A DNA stretch of 64,000 nucleotides from Anaerolineaceae bacterium (GTDB lineage Bacteria > Chloroflexota > Anaerolineae > Anaerolineales > Anaerolineaceae), in NCBI GenBank assembly GCA_016841365.1, contig JAENZI010000001.1, positions 186,001 through 250,000 of the forward strand, given 5' to 3'. The notes below the pieces were generated by a model. The model was given only the letters and a program-made list of their open reading frames with translations. It had not been told where the DNA came from and searched no databases. Of the stretch, positions 1 to 8,996 are shown in pieces. A program made the position numbers and the translations under genes. Positions within the stretch are counted from its first letter, which is position 1; each line of letters starts with the position of its first letter.

Positions 1-307
1 CGTAGATGATGGTATTTTCTGCCAGGATGATGTTGCCGCGTTCGATCTGTCCACTGAAACCGCCGCAGGTGCCGAGATTCACAATTCGCTTTGGAGACCA
101 GCGGTCAATCGCATATTGTGTTGATCCAGCTGCTGCCACCTTACCCCAACCGCCATGCAGGAAACAGACATTTTGATCATTGATTTGATCAATGAAACAG
201 CTGCCATATGGGGTGGGCTGGATTTGGGCAACAGGGTAGTGCTCTAGCAAAGCCCGCCACTCAGCGCCGGCAGAGATCAGCACGCATACATCAACAATGT
301 CTTTCAT
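1..307 (-). CDS. Nucleoside phosphorylase / MTA-SAH nucleosidase-like protein (partial)
   Basis: The first 102 codons of a minus-strand gene are visible; the rest lies beyond the window edge. The start ATG (305-307) overlaps the TGA of the upstream nitroreductase gene by four bases, so the two are probably translationally coupled. The N-terminal beta strand, the HGGWGKVAAA stretch (residues 51-60) and the GTCGGF motif (79-84) fit the PNP_UDP_1 fold, whose members cleave or phosphorolyse nucleosides such as methylthioadenosine or S-adenosylhomocysteine. The substrate cannot be decided because the ribose- and base-binding C-terminal half is missing. Confidence 0.75.
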   Translation of the reverse strand, partial: MKDIVDVCVLISAGAEWRALLEHYPVAQIQPTPYGSCFIDQINDQNVCFLHGGWGKVAAAGSTQYAIDRWSPKRIVNLGTCGGFSGQIERGNIILAENTIIY

Positions 308-1056
308 CCGTTTGTTTCTCGCCGCCCTAAAGAAGCCATGTAAATCACAAACATCTCAGGCGGGTTGAAGCCCAGCAGTTCATCTGCCATATCATCGTGA
401 TAGGCACCGATGGCGCAAATGCCGCAATTGATTGACTCCGCTGCCAGGTGCAGGTTCTGGCATACATGCCCTGCATCGAGGTAGAGATAGCGGTAAGAGC
501 GTTCTGAATAGCGCCAGATGGTGCGGTAGGTGACAGCAGCCCAAATAAAATTGACGGCGCTTGTGGCGATCTGGCGCTGCCCCATGCAGGCCTCAGTCAG
601 TTGTTCATTGAACTGCTCATCCAGTCGCAGGGCGACCAGCTTGTGTTGTGTGGCAACATATCGGTAGAGCCCAGCCTCAAGACCATCAACCCGGTTGATG
701 GAAAGATAGGTTTCAAAAGGATGGCGGCAGCCGGCAGAAGGAACGGTGCGCCAGACGACATGCCGTTTTTCGTCCTCTTTTTTAATCCCCTGGGTCAGCC
801 AAAGAAGATAGGAAAGCTCTTCTAAGGATAATGGGTCCTCGGGGTATCGGCGAAGGGAACGCCGGATCTCGATCGCTTTACGTAAATCATAGGTGCCAAA
901 ATCAATCGATTGGGGGTCGGGGAGATCAATTAGTGGTTTCCCTTCTTCCAGCGGGATTTCGTAGGGCGGTTGTGGTTCACCCTGGCGTTGATCTGATTCG
1001 CTGATGTTTGGATACTTGGTCTCTTCAATAAATTGGTAGCCGTTATTTTTTAGCAT
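304..1056 (-). CDS. SagB-type nitroreductase-family oxidoreductase
   Basis: This 250-residue protein has the FMN-binding nitroreductase fold. It shows the RRSLRRY segment (65-71), a SagB-like SAGCRHPFE stretch (107-115), and a GICAIGAYHDD segment near residue 215. SagB-type enzymes dehydrogenate azolines in TOMM peptide clusters, but many stand-alone members have unknown substrates. No cyclodehydratase (YcaO) or precursor peptide is nearby, so a TOMM role is not supported. A good AAGGAG ribosome-binding site precedes the ATG, and the gene lies 26 bp after the methyltransferase in the uvrC-led run. Confidence 0.75.
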   Translation of the reverse strand: MLKNNGYQFIEETKYPNISESDQRQGEPQPPYEIPLEEGKPLIDLPDPQSIDFGTYDLRKAIEIRRSLRRYPEDPLSLEELSYLLWLTQGIKKEDEKRHVVWRTVPSAGCRHPFETYLSINRVDGLEAGLYRYVATQHKLVALRLDEQFNEQLTEACMGQRQIATSAVNFIWAAVTYRTIWRYSERSYRYLYLDAGHVCQNLHLAAESINCGICAIGAYHDDMADELLGFNPPEMFVIYMASLGRRETNG

Positions 1057-1082
1057 ATTGCATTCTCCTTTTTATGATGACT

Positions 1083-1877
1083 TTATTTGTGGACGGTCAG
1101 CCAGTATTTTCGTTTAAGTCCATCGCCAGGCTCTTCAAAGATGTCAAACGCAAAGCCTTTCCCTATTAAAAATTCGTGTGCAGGGTCTTCTGAATTGGCA
1201 TTTGACCCCGGATGCAGGAGGATCATGCCCCCATTTTTGACCACCCGGCGCATTTCCGCGTATTCCTGGTCGAAATCATCCCCAAATACGTGCCCTGCCA
1301 TGAGGATGTCTGCAAAGTCTGCCGGCAGCGGGATTTGAGTTATCGTCCCGTCAATGGGATAGACATTTGTCAAACCCAGTATCCTGCGTTTTTGCCACAG
1401 GTAGCGGCGCAGGTTGGGGATGGGTTCGATGGCAAACACGACCTGTGCATAAGGCGCTACGGTAAACGCCAGCCTGCCGGTACCGGAACCAATATCCAGG
1501 ACAATTTTATCCTCAAAATTTGCCATACCTAATAGGGATTGATCATCCCAGGATAAAAATTTAAGCTGATCGTAAAGTGCGGGGTTGAGGACGTAGATCA
1601 GCCAATCGTGCATGCTATCCAGAACCTCAATTTCCGCTTTGCGCTGTTCTTCAGGAGTAGGATTTGGGACGCCAAGTGCCAGGCATTCCTTTACATAACC
1701 ATCAATCTCTGGAAAAATTTGCTTGAAATACCATTGAATCGCCGGGTGTGCTTGCAAGATAGTGCCCATAGCTTGATCAGGCTTGCGGCTTGCGAGGTAT
1801 TGCAGATGCAGCGGTTCAAGCAGCAGGAGGGCATTGATATTGATTGTCGAAACATCCAACCAGCCAAGCGAAGACAT
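1083..1877 (-). CDS. Class I SAM-dependent methyltransferase
   Basis: A 264-residue protein with a helical N-terminal region of about 120 residues followed by a Rossmann methyltransferase domain. Motif I is VLDIGSGTGRL (126-136), an acidic E follows strand 2 (AIEP), and a later VKNGGMILLHPG segment fits post-motif III. The substrate is unknown. It starts 10 bp after the small membrane-peptide gene and is followed by the nitroreductase, so it is probably co-transcribed with uvrC. No substrate-specific motif was recognised. Confidence 0.8.
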   Translation of the reverse strand: MSSLGWLDVSTININALLLLEPLHLQYLASRKPDQAMGTILQAHPAIQWYFKQIFPEIDGYVKECLALGVPNPTPEEQRKAEIEVLDSMHDWLIYVLNPALYDQLKFLSWDDQSLLGMANFEDKIVLDIGSGTGRLAFTVAPYAQVVFAIEPIPNLRRYLWQKRRILGLTNVYPIDGTITQIPLPADFADILMAGHVFGDDFDQEYAEMRRVVKNGGMILLHPGSNANSEDPAHEFLIGKGFAFDIFEEPGDGLKRKYWLTVHK

Positions 1878-1887
1878 GGGACCCCGA

Positions 1888-2001
1888 TCAATAAATGCGG
1901 ATTGCGGCGACGATCATGGACAGTATCATGATGAAGGCGATGATGCCCATCAGGAATTGATAAAAACGATAGGATGACGGTTTGTTTGGTTTTTTAGACA
2001 T
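1888..2001 (-). CDS. 37-residue single-span membrane peptide
   Basis: A short gene between uvrC and the methyltransferase. The ATG at 2001 is preceded by AGGAG at good spacing and the TGA is at 1888-1890. The peptide has a basic N-terminus (SKKPNKPSS), then a hydrophobic stretch of about 20 residues (from FLMGIIAF to IVAAI), and ends IRIY, so it is predicted to be an N-in single-span membrane protein. It lies 8 bp after uvrC and 10 bp before the methyltransferase gene, filling the gap neatly. Function is unknown. Confidence 0.6.
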   Translation of the reverse strand: MSKKPNKPSSYRFYQFLMGIIAFIMILSMIVAAIRIY

Positions 2002-2009
2002 AAAACTCC

Positions 2010-3872
2010 TTACTCAAGTTGAACTTTAATGGATTGTGCCATTTCAAGGGTGATACCCTTGATTTCAGCGATCTTTTCAGGCGGTGCTTCTTTGATCCCG
2101 TCAATTGAGCCGAATTTTTGTAATAAGGCTTTGCGGCGTGAGGGTCCGATGCCAGGGATCACATCCAAACGCGAAGCCAACCCCTGTTTGGTGCGGCGCT
2201 TGCGGTGTGCCGTTATGGCAAACCGGTGGGCTTCATCACGAATACGCTGGATCAGGTAGAGACCCTGTGAATGAGTTTCCAGAATGATTGAATTGTGCTG
2301 GCCGGGCAAAAACAGCTCTTCTTCTTGTTTGGCAAGGCCTGCCACGGGAACCGTATCCAGCAGGTTAAACTCCTCAAGAACTTTGACCGCCCGGCTAAGT
2401 TGGCCTTTCCCGCCATCCACCAGGAGAAGATCGGGCAAAATGGAGAAAGCCAGATCTGGTTTCTTGCCCACATGCTCTTCCTGTTCATGAGCAGCTTTCC
2501 AGCGTCTGAAGCGCCTGAAGAGCACTTCTTCCATGCTGGCGAAATCATCCTGACCCAGAACAGTTTTGATGTTGAAACGCCGATATAGTTTTTTATTGGG
2601 TGTGCCCTGTTCAAAGACGACCATGCTGCCCACACTTGCGACACCCTGGGTGGTTGAAATATCATAACATTCGATGCGGTTGGGCGGTTCCGAAAGATTG
2701 AGGGCTTCCTGTAATTCTGTGAGCGCACCCGTTTGTCGGTTAGTATCGGACTCCCAGCGGGATTTGAGTGCATTAAGGGTCTCGACCGCATTTTCCGTTG
2801 CCATTTCCACCAGTTCTTTATTAATCTCTTTGAGGGGCACGGTTATTTCGACCTTATCACCAGCTTTTTGGCTACTGAGCCATTGGTTGATGATCTGGGC
2901 TTCGACCAACTCATTGGGCAATAGCACCTTTTGGGGAATGAATGCCGCTTGAGAATAAAATTGTTTGACAAATTCCGATAGGATTTCGTCATCGTTTTCC
3001 TCTTCGGTGCCCTCAAGCACGAAGTACTCACGACCGATCAACTTCCCGCTGCGGATGAAGAAGACCTGCACACAGGCTTCACCGTCAGCACGCGCCATGG
3101 CGATCACATCTGAATCTGCCTGATCGGTGCTGACCACCTTTTGCCTCTCGACGACTTTGTCGATCGCCTGCAATTGGTCTCGGATAGCCGCAGCCTTTTC
3201 GTATTGGAGGGTCTGTGCTGCTTTTTCCATCTCCTTGCTGAGGCGATTTACCACGGGGTCCGTGCGGCCTTCGAGGAATTTGCACAGGTCATCAATGATC
3301 TGGCGGTAATCTTGCTGGTTGATTGCCCCAATGCAGGGTGCAGTGCACAGCTTGATGTCGTAATACAGGCAGGCTCGGCTGTCGTTACCGGTGATCTCAC
3401 GGTTGCACGTCAGGTATGGGAAGATTTTGCGCAACAAATCGAGCGTCTGATGGACTGCCCACACGCTGGTATAAGGGCCAAAATATCGTGCACCATCTTT
3501 GACCATCTGCCGGGTGACGGTCACCTTCGGGAAAGGATCCTGCCAATGCACCTTGATGTATGGATAGCGTTTATCATCTTTAAGGCGAACATTGAAGCGC
3601 GGTTTATGGCGTTTGATCAACGTCATCTCGAGGATCAGGGCTTCTAGTTCGGAGCCAACCACGATCCATTCGATATCGGCGATCTCCCTTACGAGCCGGC
3701 GGGTTTTCTGGTCATTTTGCGCAGTGGTATGAAAGTAGGAGCGAACGCGATGACGTAAATTGATCGCTTTACCAACGTAAATGATCTGCCCCTTGTTATT
3801 TTTCATTAAATAACAGCCAGGCTTGTCCGGAAGGGTATCAAGCACTTGCTGAAGGTGGTCTGTCTGTTCCAT
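2010..3872 (-). CDS. uvrC: UvrABC excinuclease subunit C
   Basis: A 620-residue protein of normal UvrC length. It makes both incisions around a lesion in nucleotide excision repair after loading by UvrA and UvrB. The N-terminal GIY-YIG nuclease shows GCYLMKN and IIYVGKA (about 19-36). A UVR domain with the paired-helix pattern YEKAAAIRDQL lies near 230. The C-terminal RNase-H-like nuclease has its acidic and histidine residues in ECYDIS, LLLVDGGKGQL and DEAHRFAI. Two helix-hairpin-helix motifs (VIPGIGPSRR and the KGIT region) end the protein. A GAAGG site precedes the ATG. It is the first gene of the minus-strand run. Confidence 0.97.
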   Translation of the reverse strand: MEQTDHLQQVLDTLPDKPGCYLMKNNKGQIIYVGKAINLRHRVRSYFHTTAQNDQKTRRLVREIADIEWIVVGSELEALILEMTLIKRHKPRFNVRLKDDKRYPYIKVHWQDPFPKVTVTRQMVKDGARYFGPYTSVWAVHQTLDLLRKIFPYLTCNREITGNDSRACLYYDIKLCTAPCIGAINQQDYRQIIDDLCKFLEGRTDPVVNRLSKEMEKAAQTLQYEKAAAIRDQLQAIDKVVERQKVVSTDQADSDVIAMARADGEACVQVFFIRSGKLIGREYFVLEGTEEENDDEILSEFVKQFYSQAAFIPQKVLLPNELVEAQIINQWLSSQKAGDKVEITVPLKEINKELVEMATENAVETLNALKSRWESDTNRQTGALTELQEALNLSEPPNRIECYDISTTQGVASVGSMVVFEQGTPNKKLYRRFNIKTVLGQDDFASMEEVLFRRFRRWKAAHEQEEHVGKKPDLAFSILPDLLLVDGGKGQLSRAVKVLEEFNLLDTVPVAGLAKQEEELFLPGQHNSIILETHSQGLYLIQRIRDEAHRFAITAHRKRRTKQGLASRLDVIPGIGPSRRKALLQKFGSIDGIKEAPPEKIAEIKGITLEMAQSIKVQLE

Positions 3873-4528
3873 AACGCCTTCATTTTAACACATGGGCGTG
3901 ATCGGGGTTAGGGGGTAGAAAAATTCACGATCTGTACCGATGGGCAAAATGTGATGGGAGAGATGAATTTAAATAATTTTCCTGATGAATTTGGATGGAT
4001 TAATCAATTGGTTGGATTAGGTAATGATTCTCAATTATTTAACCGGATCAGTACCTTTTAAATTTCATCATGATTTGCTTGCTATTGTGTCTATATAAAA
4101 GGAGAAAGTTCCAGAAGTTTATGAAAATTCACATTTAGAAAGATTTGCTAAGAAATAATTATTAGATTATTTGACAATGGATCAAAATTTGTCTATTATT
4201 AGAATATAGGTTGATTAGTTATTAACTACTAAGTTTATTTTAACTAACGGCTTACTTATTAAGTGTTGAATTCTAGTTGTGAGTTTGCTGCCAGGATCAT
4301 CAGCACATGTCAGGTAATTGCAGTTATTTTGTAAGGTGCTAAAAGCTGCTGCTGCACAAGATTTAACCACCTGATCCACATTCCCTCATTAAAGAACCCT
4401 TTCGAACATAACTGAAAATCACAACAAGCATCATAAATGATGTGCGTGATTGAAGGAAAACGCCAAAATTGTTGTATTGGGCTGTTTGCCTGACCTTAAA
4501 ATATTAGGTTGTTCGGGAGGGTAAGATC
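3873..4528. other. AT-rich intergenic region without a recognisable gene
   Basis: About 650 bp separate the divergent uvrC and FG-GAP genes. The stretch is AT-rich with stop codons in all frames and no convincing ribosome-binding site with an open frame. It holds one good sigma-70 promoter (4171-4199), which would leave an untranslated leader of roughly 320 nt before the FG-GAP gene. No riboswitch family was recognised in that leader. Confidence 0.6.
4171..4199 (+). promoter_or_regulatory. Sigma-70-type promoter upstream of the FG-GAP protein gene
   Basis: TTGACA at 4171-4176, a 17-nt spacer, and TATTAT at 4194-4199. The -35 is consensus and the -10 differs at one position. It points toward the gene at 4529. 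Confidence 0.65.
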
Positions 4529-6031
4529 ATGAAAACGGTTAATTTTCAGAGGTTCCACACATTGCTCGTTGTGCTTGTTTTCATCGTTCCACCATTTCTT
4601 TTAAATTCAAACACAACTATGCTCAGTCCTTCTGAGACGGAGTCCATTGTAGCCAACTCAATACCTCAGAGAATTTCAAACGAGTTAGTATCTGAAGTAG
4701 GTGAAGCAGGATCAAGCGAGATAAATCTTCCCGCTCGCCCAGCACACCTGATTGCTTCCAATTTGGACAAAAAAGACAATTTTGGCACTTCTGTGGCCAT
4801 TTCTGGAGACACACTTGTGGTTGGTGCCCCATATGAAGATGGTGACAGCAGTACGGAATCAAATAATGATGCAATAAGTGCCGGCGCAGCTTATGTGTTC
4901 GTCAGGGACGGCAACCAATGGATGCAGCAAGCTTATCTCAAGGCTTCCAATGCTGAGAACTATGATTATTTTGGTGCCTCGGTTGCCATATCAGGCGATA
5001 CGATTGTCGTCGGGGCATGGAATGAAGCTGGAGATGGGAGTGTTGAGACGAATAACGATGCGCCCGGTGCAGGGGCTGTCTATGCATTTGTGCGTGAAGG
5101 AACAACTTGGACACAACAGGCATACCTGAAGGCAGCCAATGCAGACGGTTGGGACTATTTTGGCACGGCAGTCGCTCTTTCGGGTGACAGTATTGTAATT
5201 GGCGCTTGGGGCGAGGATGGTGATGGAACTGATGCTGATAATAATGATTTGACTGACTCTGGCGCAGCATATGTGTTTGTTAGAGATGGAATGGCATGGG
5301 AACAGGGAGCCTATCTGAAATCTGATGACACGGCGGAGAACGATAATTTTGGGTATTCCGTTGCCATATCAGGAGATTCAATTGTGATTGGGGCGCCATG
5401 GAAAGATAGTAAAGGAGGGGAAGTAGATATTGGTGCTGTTTATGTGTTTCGGAGGTACGGGGGCACCTGGGAGCAAGGAGCAACCTTGATTCCCACTACT
5501 GAAGAGTGTAAAGAATATTTTGGTTTTTCTGTCGCAATCTCTGGGGACACCATTGCAGTAGGGGCTGCATTTGAGGATCGTGATGGCGGGGCAGAGGAGG
5601 GTAGTGATTGTCCTGATATGGGCGTCGTCTATGTGTTTGTTAAGGATAAGGGCACTTGGGTAAAACAAGCCATTCTGAAACCATCGAATGCCGAACCGAG
5701 TGAATACTTCGGCTCATCCGTATCCATTTCAGGAGATGCCATTATTGTTGGAGCCGGTTGGGAAGATGGTGGCATTGATGATATCAGTAATGATGATATG
5801 GCTGACTCAGGTGCTGCCTATGTGTTCGTAAGGAATGGGATAACCTGGATTCAAAAAGCGCATCTTAAATCTTCAAGTGAATGCAGCTGTGACTTTTTTG
5901 GTACTTCGGTTGCCATTTCAGGCAATACAGTTGTTGTTGGGGCACCTTGCGAGGATTGTGGTGGAAGTGGCGAAAAGGTTGACGGTGCTTTGGACTTTGG
6001 CGCTGCTTACGTTTTTGATGTTGATCAGTAA
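4529..6031 (+). CDS. Secreted seven-repeat FG-GAP (integrin-alpha-like) beta-propeller protein
   Basis: A 500-residue protein with an N-terminal hydrophobic segment (LLVVLVFIVPPFLL) that acts as a signal peptide or anchor. Seven repeats of about 60 residues follow, each built on a core such as FGTSVAISGDTLVVGAP, then an acidic E/D-G-D loop, then AAYVFVRDG and a W-x-Q-x-A-x-L strand. Seven is the number of blades in integrin-alpha propellers, and the acidic loops could bind calcium. The last repeat carries extra cysteines (SECSCDFF and PCEDCGG). A strong GGGAGG site precedes the ATG. The gene stands alone with its own promoter. Probable role: extracellular adhesion or ligand binding. Confidence 0.85.
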   Translation: MKTVNFQRFHTLLVVLVFIVPPFLLNSNTTMLSPSETESIVANSIPQRISNELVSEVGEAGSSEINLPARPAHLIASNLDKKDNFGTSVAISGDTLVVGAPYEDGDSSTESNNDAISAGAAYVFVRDGNQWMQQAYLKASNAENYDYFGASVAISGDTIVVGAWNEAGDGSVETNNDAPGAGAVYAFVREGTTWTQQAYLKAANADGWDYFGTAVALSGDSIVIGAWGEDGDGTDADNNDLTDSGAAYVFVRDGMAWEQGAYLKSDDTAENDNFGYSVAISGDSIVIGAPWKDSKGGEVDIGAVYVFRRYGGTWEQGATLIPTTEECKEYFGFSVAISGDTIAVGAAFEDRDGGAEEGSDCPDMGVVYVFVKDKGTWVKQAILKPSNAEPSEYFGSSVSISGDAIIVGAGWEDGGIDDISNDDMADSGAAYVFVRNGITWIQKAHLKSSSECSCDFFGTSVAISGNTVVVGAPCEDCGGSGEKVDGALDFGAAYVFDVDQ

Positions 6032-6245
6032 TTTATCGGGGCCTTGACTCAAATAACTGATTATTAAATATTAAACGATCCAGTCATATTTTGAGTGTAA
6101 GTATTATTCTGCTATGGCTTAGATGTTCTTGTGGAATTTACTAAAATCATAACGGAAAAGCAATTTGATTCATTTAGAGGGCAAATATTGAATTGCCATT
6201 ATAATGATTTGAAATTTACTAACAACCCAGTTCATTAGGATATTT

Positions 6246-7463
6246 ATGCCCAACAAAGAAATATCACCATCATATAAATGGTATCTTGTCGTTCTTGGTG
6301 GCTTGACCAATGCGCTTGTCGTCGCCGTGCAGACGATGAGCTTATCCGTGCTTTTACCAGAGATTACAGTCGATTTGGGCCTGAGTATTTTCCAGGCTGG
6401 TTTAATTTGGGGGCTGGCGTCGCTGCCTGCCATCGTTGCTTTTATTGTTGCTGGTATTTTAATCGATCGATTCGGCCCGAAAAGAATCTTAATTTTTGGA
6501 AGTTTGATCGTCGGTGTATTTGGCGCCCTCCGGGGGTTTTCCAATAATTATTCTGCTTTAATTGCTACAGTGGTTTTATTTGGTTTTAGTTATCCCTTAA
6601 TTTCACTTGCCAATGTCAAAAACACCAAAATTTGGTTTGACGAAGCGAATATGGGGCTGGCGAACGGATTTCTGGCAGTGGGTATGGCCTTGGGGTTTTT
6701 CATCGGCTCCATGGTCAGCGCGAGTGTTGTTTCTCCGTGGCTTGGCGGATGGCGTTACACGTTTTTCTTTTATGGCTTGATTGCAATTCTACTGGTAATC
6801 CCCTGGATTCTGACACATAACCCGCCAAAAGAGGCAGATATTACTCGCGATGGAACAGAAAACCACTCTGCTTGGGAGCGTATTCGGCACATCGCCAAGA
6901 TCAGGAATATCTGGTTATTGAGCCTGGCGATGATGTGTTTTAATGGCGCTGTTCAGGGATTTCTTGGTTATCTACCGCTTTATCTGCGAAATACCGGTTG
7001 GCAGGCGGTCAGGGCGGATGGTTTGGCGGCGACTTTTCACCTGGCCAGTATGATATTTGCAATTCCAATCTCGTTTCTGTCCGATAAAGTTAAATCAAGA
7101 AGGAAGGTGTTACTCTTCGCCATCTCGGTAACTGTAATGGGAATCGGATCCTTTTTCTTTTTCAGGGGAGATATCTTATGGGCTGCTGTTATTGCTGCAG
7201 GCATATCCCGTGATGGGATTATGGCTGTTTTAATTACAACAACCCTTGAAACAAAAGGTGTTGGTAGAGCCTATTCGGGGATTGCCACGGGATTTATTTT
7301 GATTTTCGCCAGCATTGGGGGTCTGATCTCTCCGCCATTGGGCAATCAGCTGGCAGCACTTCGATTAAACCTGCCGTTTGCGTTCTGGTCTGTGCTTTGT
7401 CTTGGCGCTGTGATGTGCGTATTCGCCATTAAGGAATATCAGAAAACGACTCCTGACGAATAA
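6246..7463 (+). CDS. MFS transporter
   Basis: A 405-residue integral membrane protein with about 12 hydrophobic segments. The loop after the second segment carries the MFS signature in the form GILIDRFGPKR, and a central cytoplasmic loop lies near residue 200. The shape resembles the CynX/NimT and oxalate/formate antiporter subgroups, but the substrate cannot be named. A TATAAT at 6200-6205 without a good -35 lies 40 bp upstream and may be its promoter. It converges on the LCP gene with a 57-bp gap that shows no terminator hairpin. Confidence 0.85.
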   Translation: MPNKEISPSYKWYLVVLGGLTNALVVAVQTMSLSVLLPEITVDLGLSIFQAGLIWGLASLPAIVAFIVAGILIDRFGPKRILIFGSLIVGVFGALRGFSNNYSALIATVVLFGFSYPLISLANVKNTKIWFDEANMGLANGFLAVGMALGFFIGSMVSASVVSPWLGGWRYTFFFYGLIAILLVIPWILTHNPPKEADITRDGTENHSAWERIRHIAKIRNIWLLSLAMMCFNGAVQGFLGYLPLYLRNTGWQAVRADGLAATFHLASMIFAIPISFLSDKVKSRRKVLLFAISVTVMGIGSFFFFRGDILWAAVIAAGISRDGIMAVLITTTLETKGVGRAYSGIATGFILIFASIGGLISPPLGNQLAALRLNLPFAFWSVLCLGAVMCVFAIKEYQKTTPDE

Positions 7464-7520
7464 ACCCACGCAGAAAAAACCGGACCTCAAGAGATTACTT
7501 AATCACCCTCTATTGCCTTA

Positions 7521-8684
7521 TTACTCTTCAGGGTTAAGCCACAATTTCTCAAAGATCCATTCCACCAGGTGGCTATCCCAATGGAAAATATCCATATTTC
7601 CGCCGACAGTCGGGATATAAACTTTTCCGCTGGTGATCAGTTCAGAGGAGGGATTGTAAAACTTAATATCCTCATTATCGAGGTTGTTCAATAGGCAAAT
7701 CCCAACTGGAATTTGGTTTGGCTTGGCATCCGTCAGGATGGTGTCCATCATCTCATCCGCCAGGGCTGGTAGTCTGACCAGTGTGGCTGGCTGGCGGAGT
7801 TTATCGATGAAGGCTTTGATGATGATTGTTTGATTGTCAATACGAACATTGTCAGAATATTTCGTGCGGATACGGGCTAATTGAAGCGCTTCTTCACCAT
7901 CCAGAGTCTGTTTACCTGCTGGGAAGAAGGCTTTCGGGCGATCGTCAACCGGTGCAGGTAAGTCCACCTCAACACCGCCGACCCTATCGATCAACGCTGT
8001 GAAGGCCGCAAAATCAAGCACAACGTATTGGTCCACATCTACACCGAAATTGTAATAAATGGTGTCAGCCAGGGCGCCGGCGCCAAACCCTGTCCCTTGA
8101 TAATGCCCCATGCCCTGGGTGCCAAATAAATAAGCCTGGTTTAGCAGGATGGGTCCTTCCACGTTCGTGATGCGTTCAGTGGGAATCTGTACCAGGAGCC
8201 CACGAGGGAGCGCCAAGACACTCACCCGCGGCACTGTAAAGTCGATGTGGACCAGACGGATCACATCTGCAAGGCCATAGAGGTAGTCAGAGCCGCGATA
8301 ATCGATTGCGGTTGCTAATATCATCAGCTCTTTCTGGTCACCGCATACGGGCGGGTTCGTCTTTTGGGCTAAAGCGATTTCTTTCTTCTCTCTAAGCTCG
8401 GCAATCGTAACCGGTGTTTGTTCTGATTCTTGAGATTGTGCCTCTTCAGAATCCACAGAGGTCGGTAGTTCGGCAGGGGTGATATCGGGTTGGCTGATAG
8501 CTTCAGAAATTGGCTTGTTGAGCAGAGGCTTAAGCCATACAAAATATAAAATCAAACCTACGACCGCCAAGCCAATCACAACCCCCAAGATGATTCGTTT
8601 GGATTTTGTGCGTCTATTTTGGTCTACGGAACTTGCGTTTTCAGAATTATTCATAATTTTAGTCATTTCAAAATCGGTTAACAT
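7521..8684 (-). CDS. LytR-CpsA-Psr (LCP) family protein
   Basis: A 387-residue protein with a basic cytoplasmic N-terminus, one membrane span (residues about 31-50, ILGVVIGLAVVGLILYFVW) and an extracellular LCP domain. Family hallmarks visible are the DVIRLVHID strand, VSVLALPRGLLVQIP, GALADTIYYNFGVDVDQYVVLDF, FTALIDRVGGVEVDLP and LARIRTKYSDNVRIDNQ, with the conserved arginines that bind the polyprenyl pyrophosphate. LCP enzymes transfer glycopolymers from lipid carriers to peptidoglycan or other acceptors, which suits its place beside the glycan locus. Starts at 8666 or 8654 are also possible because no clear ribosome-binding site marks any of them. Confidence 0.85.
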   Translation of the reverse strand: MLTDFEMTKIMNNSENASSVDQNRRTKSKRIILGVVIGLAVVGLILYFVWLKPLLNKPISEAISQPDITPAELPTSVDSEEAQSQESEQTPVTIAELREKKEIALAQKTNPPVCGDQKELMILATAIDYRGSDYLYGLADVIRLVHIDFTVPRVSVLALPRGLLVQIPTERITNVEGPILLNQAYLFGTQGMGHYQGTGFGAGALADTIYYNFGVDVDQYVVLDFAAFTALIDRVGGVEVDLPAPVDDRPKAFFPAGKQTLDGEEALQLARIRTKYSDNVRIDNQTIIIKAFIDKLRQPATLVRLPALADEMMDTILTDAKPNQIPVGICLLNNLDNEDIKFYNPSSELITSGKVYIPTVGGNMDIFHWDSHLVEWIFEKLWLNPEE

Positions 8685-8747
8685 TAAATAATATGATTAG
8701 GAAATTAATCATATTGATGATTAATCAGGATTTATTGATCATGCCTA

Positions 8748-8756
8748 ATTATAGCA
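8748..8756 (-). promoter_or_regulatory. Extended -10 promoter for the LCP gene
   Basis: On the minus strand the sequence reads TGCTATAAT, a perfect extended -10 (TGnTATAAT), about 65 bp upstream of the LCP start. No -35 match is seen, which is usual for this promoter class. It is divergent from the promoter at 8827. Confidence 0.55.
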
Positions 8757-8826
8757 GAAATGGTTTTTTTGCCTGGTTTGTGAAGGTGCGCGCAACGGCA
8801 TTAGATTAATGAGGAATTAATGGGTA

Positions 8827-8835
8827 TGGTATAAT
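8827..8835 (+). promoter_or_regulatory. Extended -10 promoter of the glycan locus
   Basis: TGGTATAAT is a perfect extended -10 element. Transcription would begin near 8842 and give a leader of about 155 nt before the NusG-like gene, containing the hairpin at 8884-8926. The -35 region is weak. Confidence 0.6.
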
Positions 8836-8883
8836 TGCGCACACAGAATATCAGTGAGATCAGCTTATACCAACGCACTTAGA

Positions 8884-8926
8884 ACACTTCGGTTTTTTGT
8901 GTTATCTAACAACACAAAATCGGTGT
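8884..8926 (+). promoter_or_regulatory. Leader RNA hairpin before the NusG-like gene
   Basis: A nine-base-pair perfect stem (TTTTGTGTT at 8895-8903 with AACACAAAA at 8911-8919) encloses a 7-nt loop. An outer ACAC/GTGT stem (8884-8887 with 8923-8926) extends it across an internal loop. No T-run follows, so it is not an ordinary intrinsic terminator. Specialised NusG paralogs such as LoaP recognise leader hairpins, so this is a candidate recruitment element. Confidence 0.45.
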
Positions 8927-8996
8927 GGATACCTCGAGACAAATAGGAGCTCTCGCAATTGCTTATCATACATAAACCCCTTGAGTTGATTTTAAG

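Noticed and set aside
304-1056. A TOMM (thiazole/oxazole peptide) cluster around the SagB-like gene
   Set aside because: No YcaO cyclodehydratase, ThiF-like protein or precursor peptide was found nearby.
4200-4528. Riboswitch in the FG-GAP leader
   Set aside because: No conserved core of a known riboswitch class was recognised by eye.
6025-6060. Hairpin after the FG-GAP gene as an intrinsic terminator
   Set aside because: The stem is AT-rich with a mismatch and a 16-nt loop, and no T-run follows.
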